Below are positions 1-5,975 of a stretch of DNA of 8,730 nucleotides, in pieces; position 1 is the first letter of the stretch; each line of letters opens with the position of its first letter. The notes beneath the pieces were generated by a model, which had not been told where the DNA came from, made no database searches, and saw only the letters and a program-made list of their open reading frames with translations. Origin of the DNA: Actinomycetes bacterium (GTDB lineage Bacteria > Actinomycetota > Acidimicrobiia > Acidimicrobiales > Palsa-688); the NCBI GenBank assembly GCA_021846485.1, contig JAJZWW010000110.1, forward strand, positions 1-8,730. The letters are read 5' to 3'. The position numbers and the translations under genes were made by a program.

Positions 1-2
1 TC

Positions 3-161
3 CGCACGTGGATGGCCGGTCGCGACCCCGACGACGCCGTCCGGCCGGCCAGCCTCGACCTAGCGTCGGTAACCCCGCTCCGACCTGCCCCCGAGTCGAA
101 CATCGTCATACCACCAAAGCCCGTAACGCTGACCCGAGGCGCCAGTAGGAACGGGCGGTAG
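3..161 (+). CDS. Possible 3' end of an upstream gene (partial, unknown product)
   Basis: The frame starting at base 3 is open from the window edge to a TAG at 159-161 and would give the last 52 residues of a protein. It begins RTWMAGRDPDDAV, and most of its codons end in G or C, as in the confident genes downstream. The tail is polar and proline-rich with no motif I recognise. A second in-frame TAG follows at 168-170. There is no start codon context because the gene would begin outside the window. It could be chance open frame in GC-rich DNA; no function can be given. Confidence 0.4.
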   Translation, partial: RTWMAGRDPDDAVRPASLDLASVTPLRPAPESNIVIPPKPVTLTRGASRNGR

Positions 162-452
162 CCCAAATAGCTGGGCGACCCCGGTGGCCGCCGGATCCCG
201 CTCTTCGACGCCCGGCGCGTCACCGCCGAGCTCGGCATCTTCCCCCCACCACTGCCCGTCGGTGGATGGCCAGCGGGATCGTCACGAGTGAACGGCCAGG
301 GTGATCATGGTTGCTGTCACAGCTCGCTGGCACACTTGGGGGCATGGACGACACCAGCTGTGACCGCACCGGCTCCCCTTCGGGCCGGACCTCACCGTCC
401 ATGGTCCTGCCGCTCGCCGCGCCGAGCGGTTCGCCAGCGCCGAGCATGCCGG
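162..452. other. Leader region upstream of the five-gene operon
   Basis: About 290 bases without a confident gene. From 171 the frame of the downstream kleisin-like gene is open, and its first part reads like protein (for example IPLFDARRVTAELGIF, about bases 195-242). It has no ATG, GTG or TTG before the GTG at 288, so it may be a decayed coding remnant. A perfect 12-bp palindrome, GCCGAGCTCGGC, lies at 225-236; it may be chance in GC-rich DNA. I found no convincing -35/-10 pair. The operon promoter most likely lies here, because all later gene junctions overlap and leave no room for one. Confidence 0.4.
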
Positions 453-460
453 ATGCCTAG
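344..460 (+). CDS. Possible 38-aa leader or small ORF overlapping the next gene
   Basis: An ATG at 344 opens a 38-codon frame ending in TAG at 458-460, beginning MDDTSCDRTGSP and ending PSMPDA. By my count about 33 of 38 codons end in G or C, which is more coding-like than the same stretch read in the frame of the downstream gene. It overlaps the chosen start of that gene (ATG 453) by 8 bases, so it could be a translationally coupled leader. A G run sits only one base before the ATG, too close to be a good ribosome binding site. No similarity is recognised, and a chance ORF is a real alternative. Confidence 0.25.
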   Translation: MDDTSCDRTGSPSGRTSPSMVLPLAAPSGSPAPSMPDA

Positions 461-1721
461 ACGTAAGCGCGCCCGGACGAGCGCCGAGCAGCTCCAACTC
501 GGCAGCCCGAGTGAGGTCATCGCACCCTTCGCCGCGCCGTTTGCCCGTGACGCCCGCGCCGTGATCGAGGACCCGACCCACGTGGCGGTGGCACGGGCCG
601 TCGTGGATGTGTGTTGCCGCCCGGACGCCGCGGCGGGCCTGTCATTACAGGAGATCGAGGACCGCGTCGCCATCGACGACCGTGATCTGCTGGAGCGTCG
701 GCTGCGGGTGTTCGTCGGGCTCGGAATGCTGCGGCCGCTCGATGACCGCAAGGGTGCGATGCGCTACGTCCTCGATCCCCGGGCACTGGCCGGGGTGCAG
801 GTGGTCGAGCGGATCACCACCCAAGGCGGCGTGAGCGAGCTACTCCTCCTGCTCGACCGGACCGCTGCGGCCATCGAGACCCAGACCGCCACGGCCGAGC
901 AGGTCTCCTCCGCGCTGGAGCAGGCCCGGGTGTTCTTCCGCCTGTTCGCCGACACCCTCGCCCGCTTGGCCCGGGCGCCCATTGCCGAGCTGTACGCCGA
1001 GATCCGCCAGCATGAGCAGCAGCGCCTGTTGACCAATCTTGACCGGCTGGTTCGCCTCGTGGCTGCGACCTACCCGCAGCTCGAACCGTTGGGTCACGAG
1101 ACGGTGACCGAAGCTCAACGCTACGACCGGTATCTCGGAGCGGCCGCAGACCGCATTGTCGCCGAGGGTGGTGCGGCTCGGGCGTTCGACGTGCTCACCC
1201 CGGAGACGTGGCGGACCGCAGCCATCCACGCTCCTTGGGAGGAGCTTGCCGCAGTGGCCGCGACCCTTGTCTTCGACGCGCCGGGCGTCGTCGTGCAGGC
1301 CCAGGACATCGTGGCGGCCGTCGAGGAGTGGAGGCCCCGGGGCCGAGGTCGCGAGCTGCCGCCAGAACCGGACGTGCCGGCAGGACCCGATCCGCTCGAA
1401 CAACGACGAGCGATGCGCTCGGCGCGGCGGCAACGCCTTGGCCGCCAGGTCGGGTCGCTGCTGCAAGACCGCGCCGCGACGGACATCACCGGAGTGCTGC
1501 GGGGCGGCCCATGGCGGGCCGCGTCAGCGATGCTCGCCAACCTGCTCGAAGCCGACCGTGATCCCGAGGTGCCGGCGGTGGTCGAGATCGGTGACGGCCT
1601 GCTCGTCGACCCCGGGCTCGACGTCGCCTGGTGCTCGACGCCGGTTCTGCTCAGCTGGTCGCCGGTTCCCGCCGAGACCCCGAAGGTGTCGACGGCCGAA
1701 GCCGAACAGGTCGAGCCATGA
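453..1721 (+). CDS. Kleisin-like subunit of a Wadjet/MksBEFG-type SMC system (JetA-like)
   Basis: This 422-residue protein is probably the kleisin that bridges the heads of the SMC ATPase encoded downstream and recruits the small winged-helix subunits. That role is inferred from gene order (first in a kleisin-KITE-SMC-Toprim cluster), size and architecture; I recognise no diagnostic sequence motif. Residues 45-110 look like a winged helix, with predicted helices ending in a basic and hydrophobic wing (RRLRVFVGLGML, then MRYVLDP). Residues 120-290 are mainly helical and rich in Ala, Leu and Arg. Residues 291-330 form a Pro/Arg-rich linker, and 330-400 look like a second small helix-plus-strand domain that could bind an SMC head. 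The acidic tail ends at the overlap with the next gene. I chose ATG 453 (MPRRKRAR) because the upstream extension to GTG 288 (477 aa) is Cys/His/Trp-rich and unlike coding sequence. No strong ribosome binding site precedes either start. Confidence 0.62.
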   Translation: MPRRKRARTSAEQLQLGSPSEVIAPFAAPFARDARAVIEDPTHVAVARAVVDVCCRPDAAAGLSLQEIEDRVAIDDRDLLERRLRVFVGLGMLRPLDDRKGAMRYVLDPRALAGVQVVERITTQGGVSELLLLLDRTAAAIETQTATAEQVSSALEQARVFFRLFADTLARLARAPIAELYAEIRQHEQQRLLTNLDRLVRLVAATYPQLEPLGHETVTEAQRYDRYLGAAADRIVAEGGAARAFDVLTPETWRTAAIHAPWEELAAVAATLVFDAPGVVVQAQDIVAAVEEWRPRGRGRELPPEPDVPAGPDPLEQRRAMRSARRQRLGRQVGSLLQDRAATDITGVLRGGPWRAASAMLANLLEADRDPEVPAVVEIGDGLLVDPGLDVAWCSTPVLLSWSPVPAETPKVSTAEAEQVEP

Positions 1722-2224
1722 CCGTGGTGCGCTCCGCTCTGTTGCTTGCCCGGTTGCGGGCGGAAGGCACACTTGCCGCCGCCGACGTCGCGGGCATCGA
1801 CCTTGCCGCCGAGGCAGGAGAGATCGGGAAGCGGACGGTGCGGATCGGCGCGACCGTTCGCCTCGGATGGGCGGACGGCCATGAGCCCGACCCAGAGGGA
1901 CCCGTGACGTCTCGGCTGTCGGCGTTTCCGACCGGGGTGCTAGCGGCGGCGCTGGCCTTGGCCTGGCCCGATGCCTCGACGGACCCTTTCCCCGGAGAAC
2001 CCCTCCCTCCTGATGCCGCGGAGCAGCTGGGGGTGATCCTCGACCGAGACCCAAAGGTGATCTCGAAGTACCTCGGCGAGCTGCGGGCGTGCGAGCTGCT
2101 CAGCCTGGGTGGCGACGGCCGTCTACGGCTCGGCCCGGCGGTCGCCGCCTGGACGCCGCGGACGGTCACCGCTTTGCGTCGATACCACCACCTGCTCGTC
2201 GTGGCACGAGGCGGGCGCCGATGA
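1718..2224 (+). CDS. Small winged-helix protein, candidate KITE subunit 1
   Basis: This 168-residue protein starts at the ATG of an ATGA overlap with the kleisin-like gene, so the two are translationally coupled. A weak AGG lies about 7 bases before the start. The N-terminal 50 residues are Ala/Leu-rich helix followed by a short strand (RTVRIGATVRLGW). Residues 95-140 look like a winged helix: the helical DAAEQLGVILDRDPKVISKY, then a second helix and a wing (LLSLGGDGRLRLGP). Residues 145-162 form a closing helix. In SMC systems, small winged-helix KITE proteins (MukE, MksE, JetB, ScpB) sit as dimers on the kleisin, and position and size fit such a role. Known JetB and MukE families are usually one gene per system, so a second one here is unusual. 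I recognise no named family; the KITE call is inference. Confidence 0.55.
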   Translation: MTVVRSALLLARLRAEGTLAAADVAGIDLAAEAGEIGKRTVRIGATVRLGWADGHEPDPEGPVTSRLSAFPTGVLAAALALAWPDASTDPFPGEPLPPDAAEQLGVILDRDPKVISKYLGELRACELLSLGGDGRLRLGPAVAAWTPRTVTALRRYHHLLVVARGGRR

Positions 2225-2838
2225 GCCTCGAAAGCCTCGACGAACGGAGCCGTGACCACGTCTGGGCGGCGTGGACGGCAGTGGAGACGGCACTCGACCC
2301 CGTTCCTGAAGCCGACTTCCCGGCCCTGGCCGACCCGGCGCTGCGCCACCACCTTGCCTTCCTCGGGCGCCGGGCCGGGCGGGTCCTGGTCGAGGGCCCC
2401 CGTGGCCGTTGGCTCACCGCGTACGACGACGCCGTGGTCAGCGAGTTGGCTCATGAGGGGCTTGGCGTACTGTCCCCCGAGGACCGAGCGGTGTTGGCAC
2501 TCGTGCTCATTAACACCGTCTGCATCCACCGCGCCCAGACCGGGATCTCGGGCGGCGGGTGGGACGCACCAGGTGTGCCGGCAGCCGAACTGGAGCAGTA
2601 CCGCCCCCAATATCGAAGCGTCATCCGCGCAGCGTTGCGCCGCCTCGACGCGCGCGGACTCATCGACCGCAGCCCGGCCGGTGGCGTCATCCCCGGCCCC
2701 GCGCTGCGCCGGCTCACCGGCGCGCAGTCCCAGACGCTGTGGGAGGACCTCGTGATGGCCGCCGATCGCTCAGGACCTCTCGGGACGTCGATCCGCTCTC
2801 GGCGCGTCGTCTCATCCGCACAAGGAGCCCAGCCATGA
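2221..2838 (+). CDS. Second small winged-helix protein, candidate KITE subunit 2 (JetB/MukE-like)
   Basis: This 205-residue protein starts in an ATGA overlap with the preceding gene; GAGG at 2208-2211 is a plausible ribosome binding site. Residues 10-55 are helical. Residues 65-105 contain the most MukE/JetB-like stretch: an acidic helix (YDDAVVSELAHEGLGVLSPE) followed by a hydrophobic helix (AVLALVLINTVCIH). Residues 119-160 look like a winged helix, with ELEQYRPQYRSVIRAALRRL as recognition helix and GLIDRSPAGGVIPGP as wing. The tail (180-205) is basic, Ser/Arg-rich and probably disordered. It shares no obvious sequence with the 168-aa protein upstream, so the two may form a heterodimer instead of the homodimer usual for JetB. 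Its exact family is not recognised; the assignment rests on gene order, size and fold impression. Confidence 0.57.
   Translation: MSLESLDERSRDHVWAAWTAVETALDPVPEADFPALADPALRHHLAFLGRRAGRVLVEGPRGRWLTAYDDAVVSELAHEGLGVLSPEDRAVLALVLINTVCIHRAQTGISGGGWDAPGVPAAELEQYRPQYRSVIRAALRRLDARGLIDRSPAGGVIPGPALRRLTGAQSQTLWEDLVMAADRSGPLGTSIRSRRVVSSAQGAQP
2822..2827 (+). promoter_or_regulatory. Strong ribosome binding site for the SMC-like ATPase gene
   Basis: AAGGAG lies 7 bases before the ATG at 2835. It is the clearest Shine-Dalgarno sequence in the operon and decides the SMC start; the frame is open further upstream, but that part overlaps the previous gene and is its shadow. Confidence 0.8.
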
Positions 2839-5800
2839 CCGATCTCGTCGTCGCGCCCGCACCAGTCGAACATGATCACGGCCGGATCGGCGAGCGGGAA
2901 CTGGTGTGCGTCCAGACCATCGACATCGGACGGCTGCGCAGCGCTCCGGTTCCGATTACCCCAGGTACCTTTGTTGCCGTGTCGGGACGCGGACCCAAGG
3001 GCGACTCGAACGGATCGGGCAAGACGACGTTCCTCGCCGCGCTCAGCCTGCTGCACGGCGAGGTCGGCTGGCGCCTCGCCCACGGTGCCCCGGAGGCGGC
3101 GAGCCTTCTCTTCGACGGTACCAAGGCCGGCGTCGACGTCGCCCGTTACGCCCGAGCCGACCACGGCTACGTCATCGGCGTCTTCTGCAGCCGCGAGAAG
3201 AGCGACCCAATCACCGTCTGGTTACGGATCAACGCCGCCGCGCCGGTGCTGCGGGTTCGTGCACAAGAGGGCATCCATCTCGTCCACGCGGTCACCTCCA
3301 GCGCCCGAGCGGCCACCGCCGACGCCATCTGGGCGGCGCTGCCGAGACCAGAGTGGGGATCGAAGACCTACGCCCACGAGCTCTACGGGGCGACGCCACG
3401 CTGCATGGCGTGGCTGCAGGCCCGCGGCAATGAGACCCCCGGAAAGTCGCTCCTCAAACTGTCCCAAGAGATGCTCACTCCAGAGCAGATCGGTGTCGCG
3501 CTGCTCGAGCTCCTCGGACGCGACGACCTGATCGACGAGGACCGGGCCGCCCGAGCGGCCCTCGACGCCACGACCCGAGAGGTCGAGGACCTGCTCAACG
3601 ACGATGCCACCCGGCGAACTCAGGAGGACGACGAGCTGCGGGCGATCGCCGGCCGTGAACAGGCCCGCGCACAGCTCACCCGCGCCGAGGGCTTGTGGCA
3701 CTTGCACTACGCCAAGGGTCTCATCGACGCTACGACCCGAGCCGACGACGCTCGACGTGCCATCCGCCTCGCAGGAGAGACTCGCCGGGTGGCCAAAGGT
3801 CAACTGGCGGCAACCATGACCGCGCTCGACACCCTCGGTGACGGCGCAACACTCAAGGCTGCGGCCGACGCCGCCCAGACCGCCATGGAGTCTGCGAACG
3901 AGACGTGGCGACAAGCTAGTAACGCAAAGAGCGTCGCCCAGAACCAGCTCGACGCGGCGCTCAAGCGGCTGGACGTGCTGCGTGTCGATGCCGAGGCGGC
4001 AGACGGCACCCCCCCCGACATCCTGCTCGCGAACGAGGCGCAGCTGGCCCGTTCCGTGAAGGGTGCCGAGGATGCTCGCGCCGTTGCTGCCGCAGAGCGG
4101 GAACGCCGAGACGGCGAGTTGCTCGCCGCCGAAGCAGGAGCCGCCGGGGAGGCGGCTGCCACCGTGGCCCGGCTGGCAACGGCCGGCGTGAAAGCCGTCG
4201 CCCTGCTCGACGAGCTTGAGGTCGATCCCGCTGCCCGCGATGTGTGGGAGCCGCGCCTCGCTCTCTACCGCGACGCGGTCGCCATCGCTGGGGCCGACCT
4301 TGCTGTTGCCGTCGACGCTGCCGGCCCCGGGGACACCCTCATCGCCGGCGATCCCACCAGCCCCGGGGACACCCTCATCGCCGGCGATCCCACCAGCCCC
4401 CAGCTACCAGACGGGGTGCTGGCTGCGCCGCCTGCCTCCCTCCCGTTTCTGCACGTGCTCGCCGATGCCGACTGCGATGGACGTTCAGCGAGGATCGGCG
4501 ATCACGTCGTCGTCGTCGGCGGCTTCGAGGCACCGATATGTGGCAGAGAAGCTCGGATCGCGGCGGCGCGGAAAGCAGCCGAACAGGCACGAGTCCAAGA
4601 GCATCGTCTTGCTGCAGAGGCAGAACGCCAGCAGGCCGACCTCGATAATTTGCGCCGACAACTCGACGCGGCACGAGCCGCCGAGGTGCTCGTCGAAGCA
4701 CAGGCCTCCCTGGAGTCGCTGCGAGCTGCCCTTGGCTCGCTCGACAGCCAGGAGAATGTCGCCGCTCGGGCATACAGGCGGGCCGGCGACGAACATCGCC
4801 AGGCGAGCGAGGCCTGGGGTGGCTACGCCGAGCAATGCAAGCGCCTCGAAGAGGCAAGGGAACGAGACGAGCAGGCGCTGTTGAAGGCGACGCTAGAGAT
4901 GCGCGCGGCGATCGACGCCTGGTCCCGCCAGCGTGACAACCTGCCGTATTGGTCCCAGCGTTGGGGCGGCGACCTCGACAGCGCCCGGACAGCGCTCGCT
5001 GGCGACGCCGCCGAGCATCCAACCGGCGACGACCGGTCGGCTTCTTCGGCATATCGCCGCGCTGCCAACCACGCCATCGACCGGGCCCTGTTGTCCTGCG
5101 GGATCGACAGCGACAATGGCGCCGGCGCTCCCGCCGGCAGCGGTGTCGGCCTGGCGGTCGCCGAGCGTACGGCGGCAGGAACCCCGGCCTTTGACGACGA
5201 ACGCGGCCAGAGCTACGAGCGCCAGGCGACCGCTTTCCACGCGGTCGCCGACGCGCTCGGGTCGTGGCTCGGGCGGCTGCGCAGCGAAGACCGTGCCAGC
5301 GCAGCACACATCGACGCCGATCGGGCCCGTCGCGCCGAAGCGCGGCAGGCCGCAGAGCGGCTATGCGAGGAGCGTCGGCGAAACCTTCCCGTGCTCCAGG
5401 ACCAGATCGAGCGCCTGCTTCGAACCAGCCTTGGCACCGTCGGCGACAAGCTCAACGCACTGGATCTCGCAGCCCAAGGCTCAGGGGCCGACCTGCTGAT
5501 CGAGCCGCAACGGCCGACGACGGCCAGGGAGAGCTGGCTGTGGCGGGTCACCCCTCGCTACCGACGTGGTCCCAACGGAGGTCTCGTCCCTTACACCGAA
5601 CGGGCGAACACGGCCACCGAGAAGCTCCTGGCGATTCATCTGGTCTTGGCCGCCCTCTTTGCCGCGACCGCCGCCCGGGGCGCCGAGTACGGCCGGGTGC
5701 TGATCCTCGATGAGCTCGGCGACAGCCTCGGTGACTACCACCGCGAAGCGGTCCTGTCCGCTCTCGCTCGCACCGCGTCTGAGGCCGGGATCACCGTCCT

Positions 5801-5975
5801 CGGTACCTGCCAGGACGGCGTGCTCGAAGACGCCGCCCGGCACTGCGGCCAGCTGCTGTACTTCCAGTTCCGGGATGCGAGCGACGTCTTGAACGCCCCC
5901 ACTCGGGTCTTTGGCACCACCCACGACGGCAGTATCGTCGAGCAGACTGCCCCGTTCATCGAACGCCTGGGCTGA
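2835..5975 (+). CDS. jetC: SMC-like coiled-coil ATPase of a Wadjet-type system (JetC-like)
   Basis: This 1046-residue protein is the motor of the system; by analogy with JetC and MksB it should dimerise, bind ATP between its heads and translocate on DNA. The N-terminal head carries a Walker A, DSNGSGKTT (residues 57-65, catalytic Lys63). A likely Q-loop follows at WLQARGN (Gln195). Residues 240-450 are Ala/Arg/Glu-rich coiled coil, 450-570 form a Gly/Pro-rich hinge-like segment with two cysteines (547 and 569, not a zinc-hook CxxC), and 571-695 and 815-865 are returning coiled coil with a less regular stretch at 700-800. The C-terminal head has a Walker B, RVLILDEL (Asp959, Glu960), and a D-loop-like LGDYH. 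Oddities are Asp57 where Walker A usually has Gly, ANTATEK (924-930) in place of an LSGGE signature, and TCQD (Gln993) where a switch His is expected. The start overlaps the previous stop as ATGA. It is shorter than typical Wadjet SMCs. Confidence 0.85.
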   Translation: MTDLVVAPAPVEHDHGRIGERELVCVQTIDIGRLRSAPVPITPGTFVAVSGRGPKGDSNGSGKTTFLAALSLLHGEVGWRLAHGAPEAASLLFDGTKAGVDVARYARADHGYVIGVFCSREKSDPITVWLRINAAAPVLRVRAQEGIHLVHAVTSSARAATADAIWAALPRPEWGSKTYAHELYGATPRCMAWLQARGNETPGKSLLKLSQEMLTPEQIGVALLELLGRDDLIDEDRAARAALDATTREVEDLLNDDATRRTQEDDELRAIAGREQARAQLTRAEGLWHLHYAKGLIDATTRADDARRAIRLAGETRRVAKGQLAATMTALDTLGDGATLKAAADAAQTAMESANETWRQASNAKSVAQNQLDAALKRLDVLRVDAEAADGTPPDILLANEAQLARSVKGAEDARAVAAAERERRDGELLAAEAGAAGEAAATVARLATAGVKAVALLDELEVDPAARDVWEPRLALYRDAVAIAGADLAVAVDAAGPGDTLIAGDPTSPGDTLIAGDPTSPQLPDGVLAAPPASLPFLHVLADADCDGRSARIGDHVVVVGGFEAPICGREARIAAARKAAEQARVQEHRLAAEAERQQADLDNLRRQLDAARAAEVLVEAQASLESLRAALGSLDSQENVAARAYRRAGDEHRQASEAWGGYAEQCKRLEEARERDEQALLKATLEMRAAIDAWSRQRDNLPYWSQRWGGDLDSARTALAGDAAEHPTGDDRSASSAYRRAANHAIDRALLSCGIDSDNGAGAPAGSGVGLAVAERTAAGTPAFDDERGQSYERQATAFHAVADALGSWLGRLRSEDRASAAHIDADRARRAEARQAAERLCEERRRNLPVLQDQIERLLRTSLGTVGDKLNALDLAAQGSGADLLIEPQRPTTARESWLWRVTPRYRRGPNGGLVPYTERANTATEKLLAIHLVLAALFAATAARGAEYGRVLILDELGDSLGDYHREAVLSALARTASEAGITVLGTCQDGVLEDAARHCGQLLYFQFRDASDVLNAPTRVFGTTHDGSIVEQTAPFIERLG
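4325..4396 (+). repeat. Perfect 36-bp tandem duplication inside the SMC gene
   Basis: Two identical 36-base units (4325-4360 and 4361-4396) lie head to tail, and the next few bases begin a third. The unit starts CCCCGGGGACACC and ends GATCCCACCAG. It is in frame and adds a 12-residue repeat, PGDTLIAGDPTS, at residues 498-509 and 510-521, within the hinge-like segment. Perfect identity suggests a recent slippage or duplication that keeps the reading frame. Confidence 0.97.

Noticed and set aside
288..452. N-terminal extension of the kleisin-like protein from GTG 288 (55 extra residues)
   Set aside because: The added residues are rich in Cys, His, Trp and Arg with poor G/C-ending codon use, there is no ribosome binding site, and the 344-460 frame looks more coding-like over the same stretch.
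1121..1882. Long minus-strand open frames across the window (for example 1121-1882, 1651-2610, 4375-5307)
   Set aside because: They lie opposite well-supported plus-strand genes, are Arg/Pro/Ser-rich and carry no motifs, as expected of shadow frames in high-GC DNA.
2559..2834. Upstream extension of the SMC frame by 92 residues
   Set aside because: It overlaps the second winged-helix gene in another frame, is Arg/Pro-rich, and the AAGGAG plus ATGA junction clearly marks the start at 2835.
4216..4884. A 222-aa plus-strand open frame inside the SMC gene
   Set aside because: It is Ser/Pro/Arg-rich, and the SMC frame continues uninterrupted as coiled coil through the same bases; it is a shadow frame, not a nested gene or frameshift.
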